A DNA stretch of 64,000 bases from positions 62,001 through 126,000 of the forward strand of contig JAKLJE010000008.1 of the NCBI GenBank assembly GCA_023151315.1, written 5' to 3'. Below the pieces are notes generated by a model, which was given only the letters and a program-made list of their open reading frames with translations, had not been told where the DNA came from and made no database searches. Shown piece after piece: positions 26,740 to 35,264 of the stretch (the stretch's first letter is position 1; the number at the start of each line of letters is the position of its first letter). This stretch comes from Bacteroidia bacterium. Its GTDB lineage: Bacteria > Bacteroidota > Bacteroidia > Palsa-965. The position numbers and the translations under genes were made by a program.

Positions 26740-27325
26740 TACCAATTTGCAAATAAACACTTCGGATAACGATCGGGTGCCAGGCCTGTGTATAATCCAA
26801 CTGATCCACAACGAGAACTCCGTTTGTATAGGAAACAATCCGCTTCATTTCGAACTGACGGTAATCCATCCCTGTCCATGTATTTTTCCGGTACACCTGC
26901 ATAAGCAACAGGTTGGTGTCGTTTCTGGTTGTTGTCCCGTTGAAATGACCTTCGGATAACTGAACATCATGCTGCAATGTGTAATCAGGTTGCAATGTCA
27001 ACAGATGATTTGTCACTCCGGTATCTATCCGCATCACATTGTAGTAGCATCGAACGCAAGGCGGGAATCCGAAAAAATTATTCATGTGTCCGGAGCGATC
27101 CACATTCTGCAATAAAAGCCAATCGTACTTCCGCAACGTGTCCGCAAAACTCTTCGGTATTTCTTTGACAGGAGCAGCAATAACGGAATCTTTCGTCATG
27201 GTACGCGCTGATCCGGCGTTGTACAAACGACGGAAGTAGGTTGTATCGCGAATAACCGTTGACTGCTGTGCTGTAAGCTGCAATCCGATGATCAGGAACA
27301 GGAAGATGAAAATCGGATTTTTCAT
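26729..27325 (-). CDS. Small secreted protein of unknown function downstream of dxr
   Basis: The 198-residue product has a signal peptide (MKNPIFIFLFLIIGLQLTAQ) and two close cysteines in FPPCVRCYYNV (about residues 89 and 92). The beta-rich C-terminal part includes VVDQLDYTQAWHPIVI. I do not recognise the family. It begins 10 bases after the dxr stop on the same strand, so it is probably co-transcribed with it. The final residues (GKIP) and the stop codon fall within the TACGGTATT repeat that borders the ATPase gene, so the original C-terminus may have been altered when that DNA arrived. The CPxxC-like pair could be a metal or disulfide site, but this is not certain. Confidence 0.7.
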   Translation of the reverse strand: MKNPIFIFLFLIIGLQLTAQQSTVIRDTTYFRRLYNAGSARTMTKDSVIAAPVKEIPKSFADTLRKYDWLLLQNVDRSGHMNNFFGFPPCVRCYYNVMRIDTGVTNHLLTLQPDYTLQHDVQLSEGHFNGTTTRNDTNLLLMQVYRKNTWTGMDYRQFEMKRIVSYTNGVLVVDQLDYTQAWHPIVIRSVYLQIGKIP

Positions 27326-27335
27326 TGTCGATAAA

Positions 27336-28493
27336 TTAAATCAACGAGGTGGCTTTAATTCTGGCAACCTTATCGCTCTCCACAAAATCCTCGTACCGCA
27401 AATTCGTTTTCAATTCAAGAGCTGCCATCGTTTCTTCTATCACTTCTGCAATGCGCAGAAACGGAATACGATCTTCCAGAAAAGCTGCTACCGCAACTTC
27501 ATTTGCCGCGTTCATAACACAAGCAGAATTTCCGCCTTTGTTCATAGCTTCATAAGCCAAATCCAGACAGCGGAAAGTGGATTTATCCGGCTGCTCGAAT
27601 GTGAGCGATGGATACTTCAGAAAATCGAAGCGAGAAAAATCAGATCTGAAACGGTTCGGATATCCCATTGCATACTGAATCGGCAATTTCATATCGGGCA
27701 ATCCCATCTGCGCCTTCATCGATCCGTCTTGAAATTGCACGATACTGTGAATGATACTCTGAGGATGCACAATCACATCTATCTGATCCGGATTGAGATG
27801 AAACAACCATTTCGCCTCAATCACCTCGAGACCTTTATTCATCAGCGTTGCAGAGTCAATGGTAATCTTGGCTCCCATCGCCCAATTCGGATGTTTCAAC
27901 GCCTGTGCTTTCGTAACACCAATAAGTTCTTCACGCTTCTTTCCGCGGAACGGTCCTCCGGAAGCCGTGAGATAAATCTTCTCTACTGGATTGTGAAACT
28001 CTCCTGCCAGACACTGAAAAATAGCGGAATGCTCGGAGTCAACAGGATAAAGATTCACTCCTTTTTCTCTCGCCGCTTTCGTTACCAATTCTCCTGCTAC
28101 AACAAGCGTTTCTTTGTTCGCCAACGCAATCTGTTTTCCGGCATTCACTGCAGACAATGTAGAACGCAATCCGGCGTAACCCACAATTGCCGCCAGCACC
28201 ATGTCAACAGATTCCATCTGAACAACATCTGCCAACGCATCTTCTCCGCCGTAAACTTTTATGCCTTCATCCAGCAATGCGTCTTTGACTTTTACCAGTT
28301 GAGAAACATCGTTGATAACCGCAACATTCGGGCGAAACTTCAGTGACTGCTGAATCAGCAAATCCGCATTCGATCCTGCAGCCAATACTTCAACCTGAAA
28401 TTTATCGGGATTGGATTGAACAACCTCAAGAGCCTGCGTTCCGATGGAACCGGTTGATCCGAGTATGGCGAGTTTTTTGATTTCAGAATTCAC
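27336..28493 (-). CDS. dxr: 1-deoxy-D-xylulose 5-phosphate reductoisomerase
   Basis: This 385-residue enzyme catalyses the second step of the non-mevalonate isoprenoid pathway, turning DXP into MEP with NADPH. The NADPH-binding LGSTGSIGTQALEVV (10-24) and the metal/substrate segments PVDSEHSAIFQ and LTASGGPFRG are intact. The start is a GTG at 28493; no other start precedes the glycine-rich loop. This GTG lies only 4 bases after a TAnnTTTG element, implying a leaderless message. A small secreted-protein gene follows, then the ATPase gene on the other strand, then rseP. Confidence 0.96.
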   Translation of the reverse strand: MNSEIKKLAILGSTGSIGTQALEVVQSNPDKFQVEVLAAGSNADLLIQQSLKFRPNVAVINDVSQLVKVKDALLDEGIKVYGGEDALADVVQMESVDMVLAAIVGYAGLRSTLSAVNAGKQIALANKETLVVAGELVTKAAREKGVNLYPVDSEHSAIFQCLAGEFHNPVEKIYLTASGGPFRGKKREELIGVTKAQALKHPNWAMGAKITIDSATLMNKGLEVIEAKWLFHLNPDQIDVIVHPQSIIHSIVQFQDGSMKAQMGLPDMKLPIQYAMGYPNRFRSDFSRFDFLKYPSLTFEQPDKSTFRCLDLAYEAMNKGGNSACVMNAANEVAVAAFLEDRIPFLRIAEVIEETMAALELKTNLRYEDFVESDKVARIKATSLI

Positions 28494-28497
28494 GAAT

Positions 28498-28505
28498 CAA
28501 AGATA
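28498..28505 (-). promoter_or_regulatory. -7 promoter element of dxr
   Basis: TATCTTTG on the minus strand ends 4 bases before the dxr GTG, so transcription would begin at or next to the start codon. Confidence 0.6.
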
Positions 28506-28541
28506 GTCTGCAGTAAGCACTGTTTGGTTTAGCCCGTGAAT

Positions 28542-29258
28542 TTAATCTTTGAGCGCGAACTGAATTGGGATAATCATACTTCCTGATTGGTAAACGCCCC
28601 ATCGGAAATCGGGTTGAACGGAGGGAATAAATGAAACTCCGCTTAGTGCCGCACTGTCCAAATCAGGCCGAACACCTCGCATGATGGAGGTTCGTATAAT
28701 CTTCCCGGTTGAATCAAAATCAACTCGCACAGAGACTTTTCCCTCAACACTATCTCGCTTCGCCGCAGGCGGATAATGAACATGAGAACTGAGAATAGAA
28801 TCATGCGCATTAGTTAAGCGAATCTTCGCCATAGCAAAAGGATCATCGTCAGATGGGTAACGATCCGGATCGTGCAACTCCATGATATTTGCCTCTTCCG
28901 TGATTCTGTAATAAATGTCCCTACCATACTTTTGGTACATTAAACTATCGATGATTGAATTGTAGCAGCGCTCACGGTAATAATATTCTTCCATTCCTGT
29001 GCCACACATGCCCCAATCATGAACGAACTCAACTTTTAATTTTGAAATGTTAAAAAACACCTCTTCCGCATAGAAGCTATTACAACTTACTTTCGATGCG
29101 GGTATGGAAAACTTGCTCTGCGTAAAATCAACAATTGTCTTGCCACGTTGTGCGGTAGCGATACTGTCTTTTGGTGACAATTCGACTTGCGCAAAACACG
29201 TTTCCATTTGCGTTATGGAAGTCAAAAATATGACAGCGATAAAAATCGAAAGCTTCAT
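28542..29258 (-). CDS. Secreted protein with TonB-like C-terminal domain
   Basis: The 238-residue product has a signal peptide (about 1-24, ending CFAQ). A middle region of unknown family contains WGMCGTGMEEYYYRERC. A C-terminal TonB domain (about 155-238) is recognisable from HYPPAAKRDSVEGKVSVRVD, TGKIIRTSIMRG, LDSAALSGVSFIP and the closing IPIQF. Classical TonB has an N-terminal anchor and a Pro-rich spacer; here there is neither, so the domain is probably free in the periplasm or anchored by a partner. It lies upstream of dxr on the same strand, but dxr has its own promoter. The target receptor is unknown. Confidence 0.75.
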   Translation of the reverse strand: MKLSIFIAVIFLTSITQMETCFAQVELSPKDSIATAQRGKTIVDFTQSKFSIPASKVSCNSFYAEEVFFNISKLKVEFVHDWGMCGTGMEEYYYRERCYNSIIDSLMYQKYGRDIYYRITEEANIMELHDPDRYPSDDDPFAMAKIRLTNAHDSILSSHVHYPPAAKRDSVEGKVSVRVDFDSTGKIIRTSIMRGVRPDLDSAALSGVSFIPSVQPDFRWGVYQSGSMIIPIQFALKD

Positions 29259-29431
29259 GATTCTAAACTACAACTCCAAATTGATTCTGTTCACTACTTT
29301 TTTGTAAGTGGCAATTTTACCGCAGGCCTGAAACAAATAAAATGTTGATATAGAATCGCAGATCAAGCAACGGCGAACACTTTAACTGTGAACAGGGAAC
29401 CAGTCAACTTTTAAACTGCAAACTTTTTAAC

Positions 29432-30295
29432 TTAAAACACAACATACTCCTGCGGATCCACAGGCGCGCCGTTGTACCAGATTTCAAAATGTACATGCGG
29501 ACCGGTTGAGTGTTCTCCGGAATTGCCGATGATGGCAATAGGTTCACCGGCTTTTACAAATTGTCCCGTCTTCTTGAGCAAGGCAGCGTTGTGCTTGTAA
29601 ACGGAAATAAGATTGTTCGAATGCTGAACCTGAATCACATATCCGTCTTCCGGATTCCATCCCGATGAAATTACTGTTCCGTCCAATGTCGCTTTCACCG
29701 ATTCATTCTCCGATGAAGCCACATCAACACCGAAATGTTCTTCCGCAAGATTGAATGAGCTTGTTATACTTCCCTTCACAGGAGCGAAGAAGAAATAACC
29801 GCTGATTCCGGTTTTACGGGTAACGCCGATTGCCAGTGAATACTGATCGCTGTTTTCAAATTCGTCCCGCAAAGCGGAATCTTCCGGCGATCTGGAAAAA
29901 TTCAGATTCTCGTATTTCTTCGTCGTATCTGTCGGATTCTGGACAATCACCGCTGTGTCATTTCCCTTGAGAATTTTCTTCAGATTGGCAAGATATTGCT
30001 CGTTCGCTTCTGCCTCACGCACCAACGAATCCGTTTTTTCATTCAGCTCAATCAGATCCTGCTGCATGCCTACATCGGCATAACCGGGGATGTACTCGCG
30101 AATCGGGGTGAATGCAATCAGACTCACCACCAGCGCCGTCATCACAATCGTAATAGCCGATATGGCAACAAGAATTCCCAATGGTGTAAGCGTTACTGAT
30201 ACGCGCTCCTCGAATGTGCTGTCGTCCATTACAACCATCCGGAAACGGGTCCGCAACCTGTCTTTCCACGATCTTTTCTTGCCCTGACCTTCCAT
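29432..30295 (-). CDS. M23 family metallopeptidase, membrane anchored
   Basis: This 287-residue protein has a cytoplasmic N-terminus, one membrane helix (about 38-60) and a coiled-coil-like stretch (about 75-110). A C-terminal M23 (LytM-type) peptidase domain covers about 180-287. The zinc ligands appear intact: HFGVD supplies His and Asp, and HVHFE the second His. Such enzymes cut peptide crosslinks in peptidoglycan. I use ATG 30295 because the upstream TTG-started extension looks non-coding. It is transcribed divergently from sprE, and a bactofilin gene follows sprE; M23 peptidases commonly neighbour bactofilin genes, so a role in cell-shape control is plausible. Confidence 0.88.
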   Translation of the reverse strand: MEGQGKKRSWKDRLRTRFRMVVMDDSTFEERVSVTLTPLGILVAISAITIVMTALVVSLIAFTPIREYIPGYADVGMQQDLIELNEKTDSLVREAEANEQYLANLKKILKGNDTAVIVQNPTDTTKKYENLNFSRSPEDSALRDEFENSDQYSLAIGVTRKTGISGYFFFAPVKGSITSSFNLAEEHFGVDVASSENESVKATLDGTVISSGWNPEDGYVIQVQHSNNLISVYKHNAALLKKTGQFVKAGEPIAIIGNSGEHSTGPHVHFEIWYNGAPVDPQEYVVF

Positions 30296-30410
30296 TTTGA
30301 GTAGAATCACAAATATAAGGTTATCTGCAAGGCGCACGACCCTGCAAAATCAGGACACAACCCGGAAGCAACCTTTCCCCGATTTACCGTCTTCAGTAAG
30401 CAGAATACAC

Positions 30411-30418
30411 TATTTTTG
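30411..30418 (+). promoter_or_regulatory. -7 promoter element of sprE
   Basis: TATTTTTG matches TAnnTTTG exactly, 36 bases before the GTG chosen as the sprE start. A TTG inside this element should not be read as a start codon. Confidence 0.55.
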
Positions 30419-30454
30419 TCGTCCCGGCGTTATTGCCCCGGTTTTTACTACAAA

Positions 30455-33097
30455 GTGAAGCATACCATCCGCTCATATCATTTCGCATTTGCGCTGTTCG
30501 CACTGGCATTAATTTCTGCCTGCTCTCAGACTAAAAATACGTTCGTCAATCGTACTTATCACAACCTCACCGCTCGATATAACGGCTATTTCTACGCGAA
30601 AGAAGCCATGAAAGACGCCGGTGCGAAAATTGATAAAAGCTATCAGGACGACTATACGCAGCTGCTTCCTGTTTTCCGTATTCCGAATACTCCGGAATCC
30701 AAAACCTGCTTTACAGATCTCGAGCGTGCGATCAAGAAGTCGACAATGGTTATTGAACGCCACGCGATCACGAACAGAAGCGGTGAGGAAATTGCAGGCG
30801 CCGTTAAATGGACAGACGAAAACTGGTTAATCATCGGTCAGGCGCACTACTACAAGCAGGAGTTCATGACCGCTCTTGATATTTTCAATTACGTTATCAA
30901 GAAATATCCGAACACTCCGAGCAAAACCATGGCCATCATGTGGAAGGCGCGGACATTGGTTCAACTTGGTGATTATTCCACAGCAGAAAGTCAGCTGGAT
31001 GTAATCGCAAAAAACGGTTCACTTTCAAAGTCTCAGCAAGGTGAAGTGAAAGCTTCATATGCTGATCTGTACATGCATACCGGAAATTTCCCGAATGCAA
31101 TTAAATATCTCGAAGAAGCTATTCCGCTTACTCCGAAGAAAAAAACGAAAGCACGTTACTATTACATTCTGGCTCAGCTATACGAGCAAACAGGCGACAA
31201 TAAAAAATCAGCAGAGAATTTCAATTCCTGCATCAGTCTGAATCCGGCTTACGAAATGCTCTTCAATGCGAAGTTGAACCGCGCACGATTGAGTGCCTCT
31301 TCTGCTTCCAACCGGAGCGCAGCACGTCGTGAACTGGAAAAGATGCTTGTGGATGAAAAGAACAAAGAGTTCCAGGATCAGATTTACTACACACTCGCAC
31401 AACTCGAACAGTCTGCAAAAAATATTCCCGGAGCGATTGCTTATTACCGTTTGTCTGTATCCACCAGCATGGGGAACAATCGTCAGAAAGCAATGTCGTA
31501 TCTGGCTTTGGGTGAAATCAGTTTCACACAGCAGGATTATCTGCGCGCCGGAGCTTACTACGACAGCACAATGATGTTCCTTCCTAAGGAGGCCAAGAAC
31601 TATAACGAAATCAACGAAAAGAAGAAAAGTCTTTCGACTTTGGTGCGCTATATAACGATTGTGCAGCGTGAAGACAGTTTGCAGAAAGTTGTCACGCTTT
31701 ACGGTGGAGATACTACGACGTTATACGCTTATATCGATAAAAAAATTGCTGAAGCAAAGAAGGAAGAAGAGCGCAAGAAAAAAGAGCTTGAAGAGAAATT
31801 GAACAACGGAGGTTCGGGCAACAATATGATGAGCCTGAATCAAGGCAACCAGAATAATCAGAATCAGGGCGGAGCACAATGGTATTTCTACAACCAGAGT
31901 ACCATAGGTTTCGGTGTAAATGAATTCACCCGCAAATGGGGTAACCGTAAACTGGAAGACAACTGGAGACGATCGAATAAAGAAACTTTCATCGAAGAAG
32001 AATCAGGTGATGAAAAGAAAGATACTGCTGCAGTGAAGAGCGGTAAGCTGGCAAGTAATCAGACGCGTGAATACTATCTCAAGGATCTTCCAATGACTCC
32101 TGAGAAAATTGAAAAATCGAACGAACTTATTGCTGATGCTTATTACAATCTCGGTTCCATTTACAAAGATCAGTTGAACAATCTGCCGAAGGCAGCGGAG
32201 ACATTTGAGTTGCTGTGCTCTCGCTTCCCTAAGCATAAATATGCGTTGCAGTCGCATTTCCAGTTGTACCGTATCTATCAGAAAACTGGAGATAAAGCCA
32301 AGGAGAAAGAACACAGCGACTTCATCTGTAAAAACCATCCTGAAAGCGATTATTGCCAACTTATCTCCAATCCGGAGCACGAATCACAGGTGCTTGCAGA
32401 ACGTGAAAAAGTGCGCATCTATTACGACTCAACACTGGTACAGTACGAGCGCCGCAATTTCCCGGTTGTAGTATCGCGTTGCAACTATGCCGACTCAACG
32501 TTCGGAACAAAGCACGAACATGCAGCGAAATTCGCTTACCTCCGCGCGTTGAGCCTGGGCAAAACACAGGGAACTCCGCAGATGGAATCTGCACTCGTAA
32601 AACTGATCGATACCTATCCTAAAGATCCTATCAAAGGAGAAGCCCAGAAGATGCTCGATTACCTCCGTAAAACGAACGGCAAAGGCGGCACCATGAAATC
32701 GGATACTTCTGCAACAAAAGCGGGTTACTCTACTAACGAAAAAGCAGAATTTCAATACATGGTTGTTGTACAAACCGGCAAAGGTGATATCAACAAATTC
32801 AAAACTGCACTTTCCGATTTCAATACAGCCAACTATTCATCTGCCCGATTGGAAATTACCAGCATGGTGATCGATGCAACACGTCAGATCATTGTGGTGA
32901 AAAAATTCGCAGACCAGAAAGCTGCAATGAATTACTACGATAACCTCAATGCGCACCCGGAACTGTTTGCGTGGCTTAATGCTGGCACATACACTCCGAT
33001 GGTCATCTCCAGCGAAAACTTCGGCAATTTCTTCCGCGCAAAAGACGTAGACGGATACACGAAGTTTTTCAACGACAACATCCTGAAGAAGAAGTAA
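30455..33097 (+). CDS. sprE: SprE/PorW-type gliding and T9SS lipoprotein
   Basis: The 880-residue lipoprotein has a short signal with lipobox-like LALISAC (Cys near 24). A long series of TPR-like helical repeats (about 90-700) follows, including ALDIFNYVIKKYPNTPSK, and the low-complexity linker GNQNNQNQGG. The segment VNRTYHNLTARYNGYF just after the lipid anchor is typical of SprE/PorW, an outer-membrane lipoprotein needed for T9SS secretion and gliding. I chose GTG 30455, because the upstream in-frame TTG lies inside the promoter element. It is divergent from an M23 peptidase and followed by the bactofilin-ATP synthase cluster. T9SS cargo elsewhere in the window agrees with this function. 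Confidence 0.85.
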   Translation: MKHTIRSYHFAFALFALALISACSQTKNTFVNRTYHNLTARYNGYFYAKEAMKDAGAKIDKSYQDDYTQLLPVFRIPNTPESKTCFTDLERAIKKSTMVIERHAITNRSGEEIAGAVKWTDENWLIIGQAHYYKQEFMTALDIFNYVIKKYPNTPSKTMAIMWKARTLVQLGDYSTAESQLDVIAKNGSLSKSQQGEVKASYADLYMHTGNFPNAIKYLEEAIPLTPKKKTKARYYYILAQLYEQTGDNKKSAENFNSCISLNPAYEMLFNAKLNRARLSASSASNRSAARRELEKMLVDEKNKEFQDQIYYTLAQLEQSAKNIPGAIAYYRLSVSTSMGNNRQKAMSYLALGEISFTQQDYLRAGAYYDSTMMFLPKEAKNYNEINEKKKSLSTLVRYITIVQREDSLQKVVTLYGGDTTTLYAYIDKKIAEAKKEEERKKKELEEKLNNGGSGNNMMSLNQGNQNNQNQGGAQWYFYNQSTIGFGVNEFTRKWGNRKLEDNWRRSNKETFIEEESGDEKKDTAAVKSGKLASNQTREYYLKDLPMTPEKIEKSNELIADAYYNLGSIYKDQLNNLPKAAETFELLCSRFPKHKYALQSHFQLYRIYQKTGDKAKEKEHSDFICKNHPESDYCQLISNPEHESQVLAEREKVRIYYDSTLVQYERRNFPVVVSRCNYADSTFGTKHEHAAKFAYLRALSLGKTQGTPQMESALVKLIDTYPKDPIKGEAQKMLDYLRKTNGKGGTMKSDTSATKAGYSTNEKAEFQYMVVVQTGKGDINKFKTALSDFNTANYSSARLEITSMVIDATRQIIVVKKFADQKAAMNYYDNLNAHPELFAWLNAGTYTPMVISSENFGNFFRAKDVDGYTKFFNDNILKKK

Positions 33098-33133
33098 GCC
33101 GTTCACTGATTGTGAATTGTGAACAACTTCTGC

Positions 33134-33163
33134 TTGGCAGCAACACCCGCTTTCTTAACTTTG
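33134..33163 (+). promoter_or_regulatory. Promoter of the bactofilin-atpZ operon
   Basis: A -33 TTG (33134-33136) is followed after exactly 19 bases by TAACTTTG (33156-33163). This is the textbook Bacteroidota spacing and the best promoter in the window. The bactofilin ATG is 16 bases downstream. Confidence 0.7.
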
Positions 33164-33179
33164 AACAAACAGCACGGTT

Positions 33180-33602
33180 ATGTTCAACAACAAAAGCAAT
33201 ACTCCCATGCGCAACTCCGCTCCTGACTCAGGCACAGTAAATATCATTGGCTCCGGCACATCTATTGAAGGCGATGTGGTTTCCGGTGGTGATATCCGCA
33301 TCGACGGATCACTTAAAGGGACATTGCGTACCCGTGGTAAACTGGTTGTTGGACCTACAGGTTCCATTGAAGGCGAAGTGTCTTGCCAAAACGCTGACGT
33401 TTCCGGAAATATCCGCGGTAAAATCAACGTTACTGAATTGCTCGCTCTCAAAGGCTCGGCAAAAGTGAACGGTGAAATCAGCACAGGTAAACTGGCTGTT
33501 GAACCTGGCGCAGACTTCTCCGGATCATGCAGCATGGGCGGTGTGGTGAAAGACATCCAGCATGAACAGCCAGAAGCAAAACTCGCCGAAAAAACCGCAT
33601 AG
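33180..33602 (+). CDS. Bactofilin
   Basis: The 140-residue product is a polymer-forming bactofilin: a short polar N-terminal tail (about 1-18) and a right-handed beta-helical core (about 19-120), visible as regular glycine-rich repeats such as GTSIEGDVVSGGDIRIDG and GSIEGEVSC. A charged C-terminal tail follows. Bactofilins form membrane-associated filaments that position cell-wall enzymes. Its last 41 bases overlap atpZ in another frame, so the two are co-expressed. It follows sprE and lies near an M23 peptidase, a common partner of bactofilins. Confidence 0.93.
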   Translation: MFNNKSNTPMRNSAPDSGTVNIIGSGTSIEGDVVSGGDIRIDGSLKGTLRTRGKLVVGPTGSIEGEVSCQNADVSGNIRGKINVTELLALKGSAKVNGEISTGKLAVEPGADFSGSCSMGGVVKDIQHEQPEAKLAEKTA

Positions 33603-33795
33603 CGATTTTGCCAAATACGGCAGCATGGCCACTTACATGGCCGTAATAATTACTGCCGGTACTCTTGGCGGACGGTGGCTCGACAACCATGTTCCGCTTA
33701 CTCCTAAAGTTCCTGTTTACACTATTGTGCTCTCACTCGTTTCTGTGTTTGCTGCACTCTGGTATTTCATTCGCGATTTCCTGAAAAAATCATGA
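33562..33795 (+). CDS. atpZ: AtpZ/AtpI family membrane protein
   Basis: The 77-residue protein has two membrane helices, MATYMAVIITAGTLGG and YTIVLSLVSVFAALWYFI, joined by RWLDNHVPLTPKVP. These are the features of the AtpZ/AtpI family, encoded at the front of F-type ATP synthase operons and thought to help c-ring assembly or Mg/Ca uptake. It overlaps bactofilin by 41 bases upstream and the next gene by 4 bases (ATGA) downstream. Confidence 0.85.
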   Translation: MNSQKQNSPKKPHSDFAKYGSMATYMAVIITAGTLGGRWLDNHVPLTPKVPVYTIVLSLVSVFAALWYFIRDFLKKS

Positions 33796-34466
33796 AGAAA
33801 TTCTGCCTCACTCTGCTGCTGCTTATCTCTGCTGTTTACGGTGTTGCCGCATTTACTCCTGGATATTCCGGTAATGGAATTATGTATGCGCAAGTCGGTG
33901 TCATCAACTTCAGACCGTTTCAGCTTAATGAATATCTACGCTCACAATTGGCAGGGAATGAGTTTGAATATTTCACCTGCGTTGGAATTGGTCTGAATAC
34001 TGAAACAGGAATTGCCCGCCCGGATAAATCGCTCGATGCCCATGTAGGTTTCAATTACTTCATTCGCCAGCGAACGGATTTCGGAATGTTCGTTCCATCG
34101 TCAATGACAATCACGGGATGGGAATTGAATACAAGTCTTTTCGGTTTTGATTTTCTGGCGCCACGATGGATTGATTTCACCGCTGCACCCGGAGTTTCCT
34201 GGGGTTCTCTGCGAATGAAATATTCCGACTGGAATGAAAGTTTTTACTTCAGAAATATTTTCATCGCTCCGCATGTGCGCGCAGAACTGCGATTGAATCT
34301 GGCGTTCATCACAATAGGCGCAAGATGGTCGTACCGCTGGGATGTTACCGGTTCCACCTGGAAAGATATCGGAAACTCCAACAATCTTTATTTCCCGGGT
34401 TACCGTTTTCGCGAAATGCAATACATGGTGTATCTTGGGTACAGAATAAACTGGAAAGACAAATGA
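33792..34466 (+). CDS. Secreted beta-rich protein, first of a tandem pair in the atp cluster
   Basis: The 224-residue product has a signal peptide (about 1-21, ending YGVAAF) and a beta-rich body with alternating aromatic residues, likely a small outer-membrane barrel. I do not recognise the family. Its second half aligns with the next gene's product: GWELNTSLFGFDF with GWHLTTSTFGYDI, GVSWGSLRMKY with AFAWGNLKMRR, and IGARWSYRWDVTGSTWK with IGGRVTYRYDITNTLWK. The ATG overlaps the atpZ stop and its own stop overlaps the next ATG, so it is firmly embedded in the operon. Nothing known about ATP synthase explains it. Confidence 0.78.
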   Translation: MKKFCLTLLLLISAVYGVAAFTPGYSGNGIMYAQVGVINFRPFQLNEYLRSQLAGNEFEYFTCVGIGLNTETGIARPDKSLDAHVGFNYFIRQRTDFGMFVPSSMTITGWELNTSLFGFDFLAPRWIDFTAAPGVSWGSLRMKYSDWNESFYFRNIFIAPHVRAELRLNLAFITIGARWSYRWDVTGSTWKDIGNSNNLYFPGYRFREMQYMVYLGYRINWKDK

Positions 34467-35227
34467 GAAAGTGTACAGCATTATTGGCAATCTTTATTAG
34501 TGTTACAGCATTTGCCGGAGGAAACGGAAATCCACCGGCAATCAATCTGCATCTGAAAAAACCTGCAGACATTGATCGTGAATCATTTCTTTCCGAAAAC
34601 AAAGAAGGTCGCGGATTAAGTTTCGGTTACAATGAATTTGCTTCCGGTGATCTCAACAACTGGCTTGATGCGAATACATCAACGAGCGGTGCATTCGCTG
34701 ATAATTACCTCACAGTCGGTCTGGATAATTTCCAGAACAACGGGAAACATTACGACGGAATCAGCTCTCTGGGATTCATCATTCCGCAGAAAGTAAATGC
34801 AGGAATGAACGACTCATTAAAAATGCGACTTAGCGGTTGGCATTTAACAACAAGCACGTTCGGTTATGATATTGTAAAAGGTGAAGTTGTAACTCTGGCT
34901 ATCGGTCCGGCTTTCGCGTGGGGAAATCTGAAAATGCGTCGCGATGTGAACGGAGTAAAAACGAAATACACCAATCCGTTTGTGGCTCCGGGCGGACGAG
35001 CAGAAATCCGCTTTGATATTGCCAACTTCATTATTGGCGGGCGTGTTACGTATCGCTACGACATCACAAATACATTGTGGAAGCGTAAAGACGACATGAT
35101 GCCGGTACTTCCGGAATATGCAAACAGCGGTCTGGCGTTCTTCGGATACATCGGAATCATGATCGGTAAAGATGATGATACCGCAACACGTACCGACGGT
35201 CCTACTGCACCTGCTCCGCGGGACTGA
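34463..35227 (+). CDS. Secreted beta-rich protein, second of a tandem pair in the atp cluster
   Basis: The 254-residue product has a signal peptide (about 1-19, ending TAFAGG) and a body related to the preceding gene's product, as detailed there. The C-terminal tail is acidic and threonine-rich (DDDTATRTDGPTAPAPRD). It probably folds as an outer-membrane barrel. I start at ATG 34463, which overlaps the upstream stop as ATGA; an earlier in-frame start would run through the paralogue. The pair probably arose by duplication and divergence. The next gene starts 38 bases later. Confidence 0.78.
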   Translation: MRKCTALLAIFISVTAFAGGNGNPPAINLHLKKPADIDRESFLSENKEGRGLSFGYNEFASGDLNNWLDANTSTSGAFADNYLTVGLDNFQNNGKHYDGISSLGFIIPQKVNAGMNDSLKMRLSGWHLTTSTFGYDIVKGEVVTLAIGPAFAWGNLKMRRDVNGVKTKYTNPFVAPGGRAEIRFDIANFIIGGRVTYRYDITNTLWKRKDDMMPVLPEYANSGLAFFGYIGIMIGKDDDTATRTDGPTAPAPRD

Positions 35228-35264
35228 ACCACAGACTGCCAACTGAAATAAGTACCTTCGCCGC

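Noticed and set aside
27288-28346. Long open frame on the plus strand opposite dxr
   Set aside because: It lies fully over the well-supported dxr gene, and its translation is rich in Cys, His, Arg and Asn with no domain, the typical look of an antisense shadow.
30416-30454. TTG start for sprE
   Set aside because: The TTG lies in a TATTTTTG promoter element; the GTG at 30455 gives a proper lipoprotein signal.
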